This document shows positions 1 through 6,211 of a stretch of 6,682 bases of DNA, one piece after another. Source of the DNA: an uncultured bacterium (lineage in GTDB: Bacteria; Cyanobacteriota; Vampirovibrionia; Gastranaerophilales; Gastranaerophilaceae); the NCBI GenBank assembly GCA_948888345.1, contig CAQTPN010000081.1, positions 1-6,682 of the forward strand. The letters run 5' to 3'. A model generated the notes under the pieces. It saw nothing but the letters and a program-made list of their open reading frames with translations. It did no database searches and had not been told where the DNA came from. Position numbers and translations under genes: made by a program. How positions within the stretch are numbered: position 1 is the stretch's first letter; every line of letters starts with the position of its first letter.

Positions 1-30
1 AAATAAATTAATATTTCTTAATATTTTTTC

Positions 31-52
31 TTATTTTAGCATTTATTTTAGC
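31..52 (+). repeat. 10-nt direct repeat upstream of the first gene
   Basis: TTATTTTAGC occurs at 31-40 and again at 43-52, with starts 12 nt apart, in the AT-rich leader of the first gene. It might be a paired protein-binding site or a chance event in a low-complexity region. No convincing -35 and -10 pair was found in 1-96; TATATA at 70-75 and TTTAAT at 84-89 are the best -10-like strings. Confidence 0.3.
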
Positions 53-96
53 CGCATGTCCTTTATTTATATATAGGTAAGGATTTAATTTTAAAC

Positions 97-936
97 ATGG
101 GAACAGGATTTAATTCACAATATCAGCAATATCCGCCGCAATACACACAATATGCGCAAAACCCTGCACAAATGGCACCTGCATATTATTATCCGGCGCA
201 GCCTGTAATGCCTCAAGCGCAGCAGCCGGCTAATTATACACAAACTAATCCGTCTCCGACAGCAAGTGCCGTTAATATCCAAATTTTTAACCCTACCGCA
301 AATGCAGGCCCAACAACACAATACCCGCAAGTGCCACCCATGCCTTTATATCCGAGTGCAAGCCTCTACGGGGGGCAAAATCCAAATGTAAGCTACCCGA
401 TGAACTACAATGCACCGATTAATCAGACAAATAATTATAATAACCAGCCTGCCCAGGAAGCACCAAAAGCTCCGGCGGAACCTGAAAAGAAAGATGACAA
501 AAACAAAAAAACAAAAGAAAAGGTTATCTTAACCGATGAATATATCATGTCTCTTGAAAATTATTTAAACAATCAAGATGCAAAAATAAGATTAACAGCT
601 GCAAAAGAACTTTTAGACAGATTTAAAGAAGATAAAACAAGAAAAGACGATGCAGCACTTACAGCCCTTTTAAATAAAGTAATTCAAGACCCGAAAGCCT
701 CAGTAAGATATATAGGTTTAACAATTCTTGATACAGGATATGCATTAGGAAACGATGAAACCGTTAACATACTAAAACAACTTCAAAACAGACCCGACCT
801 TGAATATGGAGAAGATTCAAGGCTTGCCTCTGAAATATTATTAAGAATGGCCGGCCAAAGGGTAGAAGTACCCGATGACAGCCCGAACCCTGAGCCAAAA
901 GCCTCAAATGAAAATAAGGAGGCAAAAGCAGCATGA
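97..936 (+). CDS. Pro/Gln/Tyr/Asn-rich protein with VNIQIF motif and HEAT-like C-terminal domain
   Basis: No function is recognised. Seen in the 279-residue product: residues 1-120 are low complexity, rich in Q, P, Y, N and A, with almost no charge and no signal peptide. Two islands stand out in this part: VNIQIFNPTA at 59-68 and YPSASLYG at 85-92. A lysine-rich linker (about 122-142) leads into a helical region, about 145-252. There, helices with the pattern (Q)D..(I/V)R..A...L recur at about 159-173, 196-211 and 237-250, resembling HEAT/ARM-type repeats. The tail is charged and disordered (257-279). The same plan and both motifs recur in the protein at 1532-2758, so the two are likely paralogues. 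The stop overlaps the next start (ATGA), indicating translational coupling. The ATG at 97 has AAGGA at 79-83, an unusually long 13-nt spacing; no in-frame ATG, GTG or TTG lies closer to it. HEAT-like domains usually bind proteins, so a cytosolic scaffold or adaptor is a guess only. Confidence 0.85.
   Translation: MGTGFNSQYQQYPPQYTQYAQNPAQMAPAYYYPAQPVMPQAQQPANYTQTNPSPTASAVNIQIFNPTANAGPTTQYPQVPPMPLYPSASLYGGQNPNVSYPMNYNAPINQTNNYNNQPAQEAPKAPAEPEKKDDKNKKTKEKVILTDEYIMSLENYLNNQDAKIRLTAAKELLDRFKEDKTRKDDAALTALLNKVIQDPKASVRYIGLTILDTGYALGNDETVNILKQLQNRPDLEYGEDSRLASEILLRMAGQRVEVPDDSPNPEPKASNENKEAKAA
916..922 (+). promoter_or_regulatory. Ribosome binding site AAGGAGG
   Basis: A near-perfect Shine-Dalgarno inside the 3' end of the preceding coding region, 10 nt before the ATG at 933. 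It fixes the start of the 148-residue protein and shows that this gene can initiate on its own as well as by coupling through the ATGA overlap. Confidence 0.85.
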
Positions 937-1379
937 CGCTATACGGATTTGGAACAAAAACTGCTTCATGCCTTGGTTTAGCTTCTGTTCTTGTTGAAGC
1001 CCATGATATGGGAAAAAGAAGCGCAAAAAGAGGTAAAGCGCAGGCTTCAGCCGATAAATTCGTAAGAGACCGAATTGGAGCTTCAAAATTAAATACCGAC
1101 AGCGAAAAACACAGTGAAATAAAAGAAGCAATAGAGCATGGTGACTTTACTGATAAATTCTCTGAAATAGGAGGCTTTATCGGCGGTTACTTATCAGGCG
1201 CAGGCAAATGCATTAAAAATAATCTCCCGACAGTCGGATTTGGTGCATTGGGTCTTTTTACAAAATCTAAAGCCATGCGTACAATAGCACTTCTTGGCAT
1301 GGGAATTTCCATGCTTCTTGATACAATTATGAACGCGACGAACCTTTTTGAAAGGAAAGATTACCTTGATGATAAGTAA
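933..1379 (+). CDS. Hypothetical protein, glycine-rich hydrophobic C-terminal half
   Basis: Unrecognised 148-residue protein. The start at 933 overlaps the preceding stop and has an excellent AAGGAGG at 916-922, 10 nt upstream, so it is preferred over the internal ATG at residue 26. The N-terminus MTLYGFG carries an LYG triplet like the SLYG motif of both flanking proteins, which may be chance. Residues 27-75 are basic to mixed-charge and probably helical. Residues 80-110 are glycine-rich and moderately hydrophobic (IGGFIGGYLSGAG, then VGFGALGLF), and 117-133 form a second hydrophobic segment (TIALLGMGISMLLDTI). These could associate with a membrane or form a glycine-zipper-like hairpin, but they are short and interrupted by charges, so membrane insertion is uncertain. 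Cysteines lie at 13 and 93 with no metal-site pattern. Coupling to the HEAT-like gene suggests the two products work together. Confidence 0.82.
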   Translation: MTLYGFGTKTASCLGLASVLVEAHDMGKRSAKRGKAQASADKFVRDRIGASKLNTDSEKHSEIKEAIEHGDFTDKFSEIGGFIGGYLSGAGKCIKNNLPTVGFGALGLFTKSKAMRTIALLGMGISMLLDTIMNATNLFERKDYLDDK

Positions 1380-1486
1380 TTGTTAAGAAATGTTAACAGC
1401 CAAAACTCAGTCATAGCTTGAAATTAAAAATTTTATATAAAAAAACTTAAATTTTTAAGCAATTAATATTCTTTAGAACACTTAAA

Positions 1487-1502
1487 GCAATGAAAGCATT
1501 GC
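1487..1502 (+). promoter_or_regulatory. Short inverted repeat in the leader of the second HEAT-like gene
   Basis: GCAATG (1487-1492) and CATTGC (1497-1502) form a perfect 6-bp stem with an AAAG loop, 29 nt before the ATG at 1532 and just upstream of its ribosome binding site. There is no T-run after it, so it is not a terminator. It could be an mRNA 5' hairpin or an operator. The rest of 1380-1531 is AT-rich, with a direct repeat of TGTTAA (1381 and 1391) and a palindrome CTTAAA/TTTAAG (1446-1459). No clear promoter was identified there. Confidence 0.35.
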
Positions 1503-1518
1503 AATAAAAAAATATTTC

Positions 1519-1525
1519 AAAGGAG
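1519..1525 (+). promoter_or_regulatory. Ribosome binding site AAAGGAG
   Basis: A strong Shine-Dalgarno 6 nt before the ATG at 1532. It selects that ATG as the start of the 408-residue protein. Confidence 0.85.
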
Positions 1526-1531
1526 ATAAAG

Positions 1532-2758
1532 ATGATACAACCTCAATACGCGCAGCCTTATTCACAAGGAACACCAAGTGCAAACGCGGTAAACATCCAA
1601 ATTTTTGAGCCAAAAGCGTATGCTTCCCCTCAAGGAGCAATGGCAAGTGCTCCAATGCAGCCAAATTATACAAATCCTTTGTATAATTATCCGCAAGCAT
1701 CTTTATACGGCGCACCTCAGCAATATGCACCATACCCGATGCAGCAGCCTATGCCAATGTATCAGCCCCAATATCCGGCATATATGATGCCTCAACAGCC
1801 TCAAGTTTATGCAATGCCCCAATATCCGGCATATCCTGAACAAATGGCGCAAATTCCTGCAGAAGCTCCGCAGGTTATATCTCCTGAACCGCAAGCAATG
1901 CCTGAACCTGTTATAGAACAAACACAACCCCAGCCGGTGCAGCCTGAAATACAACCTCAGCAGCCTGAAATACAACCTCAGCAGCCTGAAGCAGCACCGG
2001 CAGCAGAGCAGCAGCCGCAGGTGCAAACTCAAACACAACCAGTTGAAGTACAACAACCGGCACAGCCTGCAGGCAGCATAGATGTAGCATCTTTAGTGTC
2101 AAACCTTCAAAGTACCGACCCCGCAGTTCAAGAAAAAGCAATAACTGAAATTGCAAATTACAGCCAGGGCGAACCGGCTCAAGCACAGCAGGTATTAAAT
2201 GAACAAATTATGACAAACCTTGCAGGTATTGTAAATGCCGATATATCACAATTACAAGGCCCGACCCCTGAACAAAATGCAGTTTTTGAAAAAGCTGCAA
2301 GGGGCGAACAGTTAACTCCGGAAGAAACCCAATTGGCCCAACAGCTTTCACCACAGACTGCAGCAGCAAAAAATAAAATCATCTCTATGTTTACATTAGC
2401 AATGTTGCAGAAAAACCAAAGGGATGAATTAGATGCTTATATGGCATCACAAGGCGGAAACAGCAATATTCAGCCGCTTCAAATGCAGGATTTAATCGGA
2501 TTTAATGAAATTCAAAACGCAGTTCAGAATGATGCAAATCCTGAAATAAGACTTGCAGGTATTCAGGCAGTTTCATATGCCGCAAGACCTGAAGATATCC
2601 AGACAGTTCAAGGCGTTCTTCAAAATTCATTAAATGACCCTGAACCGTTAATTCAGCAGGCAGCACAAGAAACACTTTCAAAATTAGGTGCAGCTCCTGC
2701 TCCGGCCCAGAATGCACAACCGCAGGCAGCACAAGAACAAATGCAGCAGGCTGCCTAA
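1532..2758 (+). CDS. Pro/Gln-rich protein with VNIQIF motif and HEAT-like C-terminal region
   Basis: No function is recognised. The 408-residue product has a disordered first part, about 1-180, dominated by Pro, Gln, Ala, Tyr and Met. It contains VNIQIFEPKA at 20-29 and YPQASLYG at 53-60, the same two motifs in the same order as in the protein at 97-936. Within it are a repeated QYPAY element and a tandem PEIQPQQ heptad (139-152). The second part, 185-388, is helical and acidic with HEAT-like units: about 188-210 (STDPAVQEKAITEIANY), 327-350 (NDANPEIRLAGIQAVSYA) and 362-386 (NDPEPLIQQAAQETLSKLG). The tail is again Gln/Ala/Pro-rich. No Cys, signal peptide or membrane segment is visible, so a cytosolic location is likely. 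A 152-nt gap separates it from the 148-residue gene, so it may have its own promoter. A terminator follows directly. The likely class is a lineage-specific scaffold paralogous to the first gene; this is inference. Confidence 0.87.
   Translation: MIQPQYAQPYSQGTPSANAVNIQIFEPKAYASPQGAMASAPMQPNYTNPLYNYPQASLYGAPQQYAPYPMQQPMPMYQPQYPAYMMPQQPQVYAMPQYPAYPEQMAQIPAEAPQVISPEPQAMPEPVIEQTQPQPVQPEIQPQQPEIQPQQPEAAPAAEQQPQVQTQTQPVEVQQPAQPAGSIDVASLVSNLQSTDPAVQEKAITEIANYSQGEPAQAQQVLNEQIMTNLAGIVNADISQLQGPTPEQNAVFEKAARGEQLTPEETQLAQQLSPQTAAAKNKIISMFTLAMLQKNQRDELDAYMASQGGNSNIQPLQMQDLIGFNEIQNAVQNDANPEIRLAGIQAVSYAARPEDIQTVQGVLQNSLNDPEPLIQQAAQETLSKLGAAPAPAQNAQPQAAQEQMQQAA
1765..1834 (+). repeat. 19-nt direct repeat pair within coding region
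   Basis: GCCCCAATATCCGGCATAT occurs identically at 1765-1783 and 1816-1834, 51 nt (17 codons) apart and in the same reading frame, encoding QYPAY both times. Identity at the nucleotide level suggests recent internal duplication within the low-complexity segment. Confidence 0.75.
1940..1990 (+). repeat. 21-bp tandem repeat, about 2.4 copies, in frame
   Basis: The unit at 1940-1960 (starting CAGCCTGAAATACAACC) is repeated exactly at 1961-1981 and partially at 1982-1990. At seven codons per unit it encodes PEIQPQQ repeats, and loss or gain of a copy would keep the frame. This is a typical slippage-prone minisatellite in a disordered linker. Confidence 0.85.
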
Positions 2759-2781
2759 AATTTCTTAATAGATAACAATAC

Positions 2782-2826
2782 AAATTTAAAAAACCGCTCT
2801 AAAAATCAGGGCGGTTTTTTAAATTT
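2782..2826 (+). terminator. Rho-independent terminator after the HEAT-like locus
   Basis: The arms 2782-2799 and 2809-2826 pair over 18 bp around a 9-nt loop. The GC core is CCGCTC/GGGCGG with one U-G wobble (2798/2810), flanked by six A-U pairs that include the TTTTTT run at 2815-2820. On the opposite strand the wobble would become an A-C mismatch, so the hairpin is best formed in + strand RNA. It lies 23 nt after the stop at 2758. Confidence 0.9.
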
Positions 2827-2836
2827 ATTAACATAT

Positions 2837-2865
2837 TTGAGTATTTTAAAAAAATAAGGTTTAAT
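2837..2865 (+). promoter_or_regulatory. Candidate sigma-70-type promoter of the radical SAM unit
   Basis: TTGAGT (2837-2842), a 17-nt spacer and TTTAAT (2860-2865) match TTGACA/TATAAT at four and five of six positions respectively. It sits directly after a terminator and before the next gene, where a promoter is expected. The predicted transcription start, about 7 nt after the -10 box, falls at or next to the ATG at 2872, which would make the mRNA leaderless or nearly so. Confidence 0.5.
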
Positions 2866-2871
2866 AAGAAT

Positions 2872-3216
2872 ATGAAAGATGACAAAATTAAACATTTTCC
2901 GACAAGAAAAATTAAAACCGGATTTTTTAACAACAAAAATAAATTAGCCGAAATACAAAGCTTTGAAGGTTTTGAATATGTAAAATTAAAAAAAGATGTA
3001 AACGGCATCAGTTTTAATAAAAAAGCACTTGAAGATTTTGCACTGAATTTAAAATACACAATTTCAATAATGAAAGATACCGGAAATGATGTTTTTCTTT
3101 ATGAATATTTTATAGATGGTTCTGAGATTAACAGATTTTTTAAGCTTTATATTGATGGTACAATTGATGGTGCAATAGTACAGATAGAAAAACATACACC
3201 GGATAATTTAGCATGA
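2872..3216 (+). CDS. Hypothetical protein coupled to the radical SAM gene
   Basis: Unrecognised 114-residue protein. It is mixed alpha/beta in appearance, soluble and lysine/phenylalanine-rich, with no Cys, signal peptide or membrane segment. Residues 1-40 are basic (HFPTRKIKTGFFNNKNK). A central helix (NKKALEDFALNLKYTISIMK, about 45-64) is followed by strand-like stretches FLYEYFIDGSEI and FKLYIDGTIDGAIVQIEK. The repeated IDG turns suggest a small beta-sheet domain. Its TGA overlaps the next ATG (ATGA at 3213-3216), so the two proteins are probably made in a fixed ratio and may act together. The start is uncertain in mechanism: the only Shine-Dalgarno-like string is AAGG at 2856-2859, 12 nt away, and a -10-like box lies between it and the ATG. 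It is a plausible accessory or substrate-binding partner of the radical SAM enzyme, by context only. Confidence 0.8.
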   Translation: MKDDKIKHFPTRKIKTGFFNNKNKLAEIQSFEGFEYVKLKKDVNGISFNKKALEDFALNLKYTISIMKDTGNDVFLYEYFIDGSEINRFFKLYIDGTIDGAIVQIEKHTPDNLA

Positions 3217-5012
3217 CACATTTAACAGAATTTTTAGCAGAATATTCTCCCGTGCTTTACAATTGTGAAAGGCCCTCAAGATATATCGGCGGAGAATTTT
3301 TATCCGTAAAAAAAGATTTTAACAAGGTAGATACAAAGGTATTACTGGCATTTCCGGATAAGTATGAAATCGGAATAAGTAATTTCGGGCACAAAATTTT
3401 ATATCATATAATAAACAGCAGAGAAGATTTCCTTGCCGATAGAATATATGCACCCGAAAAGGATTTTTGCGAACTTCTTGATAAGTACAATAAACCTTTG
3501 TATTCGCTTGATAACAAAAAAGCCATGAATGATTTTGATTTCATTGGTTTTGCCCTTCAATACGAAATGTCTTACACGACAATTTTAAAAATGCTTGAAA
3601 TGGGAAAAATTCCAATATTTTCAAATGACAGAGAAAAATCTCACCCGATAATATTTGCAGGAGGCCCCTGTGCATACAATCCAAATCCAATATCAAAATT
3701 TGTGGATTTATTTTTAATAGGGGATGGCGAAGAAGTCGTTATTGAAGTTATGGAACTTTACAATAAAATCAAAAATGACTCTTCAAGAGGGGAAATTTTA
3801 AAAAAATTAAGCGAAATTGAAGGAGTATATTCGCCGGTATACAGCAAAAAAAGAGGTCCTGTCAAAAAAAGAATTTCAAACCTTAAATATGAAAATCACC
3901 CGACAACCTCTCCAATTCCACACTCTCAAAGCGTTCATGACAGAGCCACAATTGAAATCAGACGCGGATGCGGAAGACTTTGCCGTTTTTGCCAGAGTGC
4001 ACATACAAATCTTCCAATCAGAGAAAGAAGCAAGGAGGATATCATAAACCTTGCAAAAGACTATGTAAAAAACACCGGATATGACGAATATTCACTGTTA
4101 TCCCTATCTTCAAACGACCATGGAAAAATTGAAGAGATAATAGAAGAACTAAATAATCATTTTAAAGATACCGATGTAAGTGTTTCGCTTCCAAGCCAGA
4201 GGGCGGACAGATTTTCAACAAAACTGGGCAAATTAATCCATGGTGTTAAAAAAGGCTCGGTAACAATTGCTCCTGAAGCAGGAAGCCAGAGAATGCGCGA
4301 TATTATTAATAAAAATCTGAATGAAGAACAGATTATAAATGCAACTCTTGCAAGTGTCGAAAACGGGTGGGATAAAATCAAATTTTATTTTATAATAGGC
4401 CTCCCGTTTGAAGAATATGAAGATTTAAACGGCATTATTGATTTATTATCTAAAATTAATCAAAAATGCAAAGAAAGAGGCTTCAGGCTGCCAAAAATTA
4501 CCTGCTCTATTGCAACATTTGTTCCAAAACCGTTTACACCCTTTGGTGTTTGCGCGCAAAATCTCCCTTCTATGATAAAAGAAAAAATTTCATATATGAG
4601 GGATAAACTAAAAAACGGTCCGTTTAAAAATATTAAATTAAATTTTCACAACCCTGTTGTATCACAGTTTGAGGCCTTTCTTACAAGAGGGGATGAAAGA
4701 TTAAATAAATTTATTTTTAATCTCTATAAAAATGGCTCTTATTTAGATTCATGGGAAGAAAACATTGATTATGATTTGTATTATAAAACAGCACTTGAAT
4801 GCGGCCTCAATATAGATGAAGAAACCACAAAAAGCTATTCTTATGATGATGTTCTTCCATGGGATATTCTTGATTGCGGTATAAATAAAGAATGGTTTAA
4901 AAATGAATATAATAGAGCAAAAGAAGCACAAACCACAATACCTTGCGAAACAAAATGTTCAAATTGCGGAGTATGTCCAAACTTTAAAACACATAAAATT
5001 TTAGATAATTAA
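3213..5012 (+). CDS. B12-binding-type radical SAM protein, TIGR03960 family
   Basis: A 599-residue radical SAM enzyme of unknown substrate. The N-terminal region, about 40-180, looks like the degenerate cobalamin-binding fold of this family, with EIGISNFGHKILYHIIN at 52-68 and IIFAGGPCAYNPNP...LFLIGDGEE at 146-174. The radical SAM core begins with RRGCGRLCRFCQ. Cys253, Cys257 and Cys260 form the C-x3-C-x2-C site for the SAM-binding 4Fe-4S cluster. Further family-like motifs are TIAPEAGSQRMR (351-362) and IIGLPFEEYEDL (395-406). The C-terminus has a second cluster, Cys578-x3-Cys582-x2-Cys585-x2-Cys588, which could hold an auxiliary cluster or metal. The length matches the unfused form of the family. 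In many bacteria a DUF2344 (TIGR03936) domain is fused or adjacent; here a hairpin follows at once instead. It is coupled by ATGA to the 114-residue gene. Cytosolic and oxygen-sensitive chemistry is expected; the reaction is not known to me. Confidence 0.92.
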   Translation: MTHLTEFLAEYSPVLYNCERPSRYIGGEFLSVKKDFNKVDTKVLLAFPDKYEIGISNFGHKILYHIINSREDFLADRIYAPEKDFCELLDKYNKPLYSLDNKKAMNDFDFIGFALQYEMSYTTILKMLEMGKIPIFSNDREKSHPIIFAGGPCAYNPNPISKFVDLFLIGDGEEVVIEVMELYNKIKNDSSRGEILKKLSEIEGVYSPVYSKKRGPVKKRISNLKYENHPTTSPIPHSQSVHDRATIEIRRGCGRLCRFCQSAHTNLPIRERSKEDIINLAKDYVKNTGYDEYSLLSLSSNDHGKIEEIIEELNNHFKDTDVSVSLPSQRADRFSTKLGKLIHGVKKGSVTIAPEAGSQRMRDIINKNLNEEQIINATLASVENGWDKIKFYFIIGLPFEEYEDLNGIIDLLSKINQKCKERGFRLPKITCSIATFVPKPFTPFGVCAQNLPSMIKEKISYMRDKLKNGPFKNIKLNFHNPVVSQFEAFLTRGDERLNKFIFNLYKNGSYLDSWEENIDYDLYYKTALECGLNIDEETTKSYSYDDVLPWDILDCGINKEWFKNEYNRAKEAQTTIPCETKCSNCGVCPNFKTHKILDN

Positions 5013-5037
5013 AAAGCCCTTTTTAAAAAGGACTTTT
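5012..5037 (-). terminator. Hairpin terminator between convergent genes
   Basis: The arms 5012-5024 and 5025-5037 form an AT-rich stem with a small GCCC/GGAC core and an AU-rich apex. In - strand RNA every position pairs, with one U-G wobble at 5032/5017, and the 3' arm ends in a run of U. In + strand RNA the same position is a C-A mismatch, although a TTTTT run follows at 5041-5045. The hairpin therefore probably ends the - strand TPR gene (stop at 5063) and perhaps, less efficiently, the + strand radical SAM gene, whose stop codon it touches. Confidence 0.7.
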
Positions 5038-5062
5038 AAATTTTTCAGTATTTTAAAAATAT

Positions 5063-6202
5063 TTATAGGTTTTGAGCATACCTTTCAAGAGCTTCTATCC
5101 TGGCATTATTATTTACACCGTTTTCGTTTTTTAGAATTTTAATTGCCCTCTCTAAATCAGTCTTAGCACCTTTTGTATCTCTGAGATAAATTTTTGTATA
5201 AGCTAAAGCCTCCCAGTATGAAGATTTTTTAGGATAAGCCTTAACAGCTTTTTCAAAATTATCCTTAGCCTCAATATATTTACCTTCTTTATAATATGCG
5301 CTTCCTAAAAGATAATATAAAAACTTTCCTTTCGGATAAATTTTTAAAGCTTTCTCATAACTGGACCTTGCATAAGCAAACTGCTTAAGGTCAGTATAAA
5401 TAAGTCCTTTTAAGATATACGGCGCAAAATATTCAGGGTCTTTAGTTGTGGCTTGATTTAGCGCATTAATGGCATTTTGTTTATTACCAAGATGATAATA
5501 AGCGGCACCAAGATTAAAATACTCAACAGAAACAGGCTCTTTACCCGCTTTAATATTATTTAATGAGGTATGCACAAGCTCAGTACAAGCACTTGAACCT
5601 TCGCAAATTTTTTGTTTATTATTTACAAGCTCCTGATATTTTGCATCAACCGAAAATTCATTAAATATAAACCCGAAACTGCATACAGAAAAAATGATAC
5701 AAAATATAACAAAAGGCACATAAAAACTCTGTCCTCTTAAAACAGTTTTTACAAAATTTTCATCCACATAATCAGAAAGATACCCCGGGTCCTCTTTGAT
5801 TTCTTTATTATTTAAAACCTTTGCACAAAAATAATCGGAATTTGCAAAAATGGCAGCATAAATATGTATAAATATTGCAAGATATCCTATTGGAAAATTA
5901 TAATAATAAATAAGTGCAGCCTCAAGTGCTAATAAAATAAGGCCCTTTGGCAGCATAAATTTTGCAAGATAATACAAAGGCCCAAAAATCAAGGCAAAGA
6001 AATTAAATCTTGTAAAAAATTTAAACCTGTCTGATGCACCATAGCTTATAACAGGCTGGCCATAACGCCAGCAATGGACGTTATTTGCCTTACCCTGATA
6101 AAAATTGTGAAAGTATGATACTTGAATCTTCTTGAATATATTTTTCCATCCGCGGCTGACATTCAAAGAATCAATAATTGTATAAATATTTCTGTTGTGC
6201 AT
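5063..6202 (-). CDS. Membrane protein with DUF2628-like N-terminus and four TPR repeats
   Basis: A 379-residue protein with no known specific role. Residues 1-62 are hydrophilic and basic. Residues 64-122 hold two or three hydrophobic segments with RFNFFALIFGPLYYLAKFMLPKG at their start, a pattern like DUF2628 domains, where an FNWxAFxFGPxWxxYR-type segment is typical. Another membrane segment is at about 161-180. After it come two cysteines (C200, C206) and four TPRs in perfect 34-residue register: 225-258, 259-292, 293-326 and 327-360. Gly232, Gly266, Gly300 and Ala334 sit at position 8, and Pro256, Pro290 and Pro324 at position 32. TPRs bind proteins, so a membrane-anchored assembly factor is likely. 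Which side the TPRs face is unclear, because the number of membrane segments is ambiguous. The start has AAGGA (6212-6216) 9 nt upstream. It follows the histidine kinase gene by 39 nt and probably shares its transcript. Confidence 0.88.
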   Translation of the reverse strand: MHNRNIYTIIDSLNVSRGWKNIFKKIQVSYFHNFYQGKANNVHCWRYGQPVISYGASDRFKFFTRFNFFALIFGPLYYLAKFMLPKGLILLALEAALIYYYNFPIGYLAIFIHIYAAIFANSDYFCAKVLNNKEIKEDPGYLSDYVDENFVKTVLRGQSFYVPFVIFCIIFSVCSFGFIFNEFSVDAKYQELVNNKQKICEGSSACTELVHTSLNNIKAGKEPVSVEYFNLGAAYYHLGNKQNAINALNQATTKDPEYFAPYILKGLIYTDLKQFAYARSSYEKALKIYPKGKFLYYLLGSAYYKEGKYIEAKDNFEKAVKAYPKKSSYWEALAYTKIYLRDTKGAKTDLERAIKILKNENGVNNNARIEALERYAQNL

Positions 6203-6211
6203 AAAACTCTA

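Noticed and set aside
8..25. TTAATATT repeated with a 10-nt period, AATATT stem before a T-run, as an upstream terminator
   Set aside because: The stem is only A-T pairs with no GC core, so it is too weak to support a terminator; it is probably low-complexity DNA.
933..1379. Holin, toxin or bacteriocin identity for the 148-residue protein
   Set aside because: The hydrophobic stretches are short, no lysin, immunity or transport gene is nearby, and no family motif was recognised.
1390..1507. Tiny frames MLTAKTQS (from 1390) and MKALQ (from 1490) as leader peptides
   Set aside because: Neither has a ribosome site, no amino-acid codon run typical of attenuators is present, and such short frames are expected by chance.
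1940..1990. CRISPR-like array
   Set aside because: The repeats are directly adjacent with no spacers and lie in frame inside a protein-coding linker.
1703..2056. Open - strand frame of 117 codons, rich in Leu, Arg and Cys
   Set aside because: It is the complement of the Pro/Gln-rich coding repeats; the composition is an artefact of CAG/CCT/CAA codons and it lacks a ribosome site. Other antisense frames at 115-330, 1911-2186 and 2502-2783 are rejected for the same reason.
2840..5059. AGTATTTTAAAAA present after both hairpins (2840-2852 and 5047-5059)
   Set aside because: A 13-nt, nearly pure A/T string in intergenic AT-rich DNA is likely coincidental.
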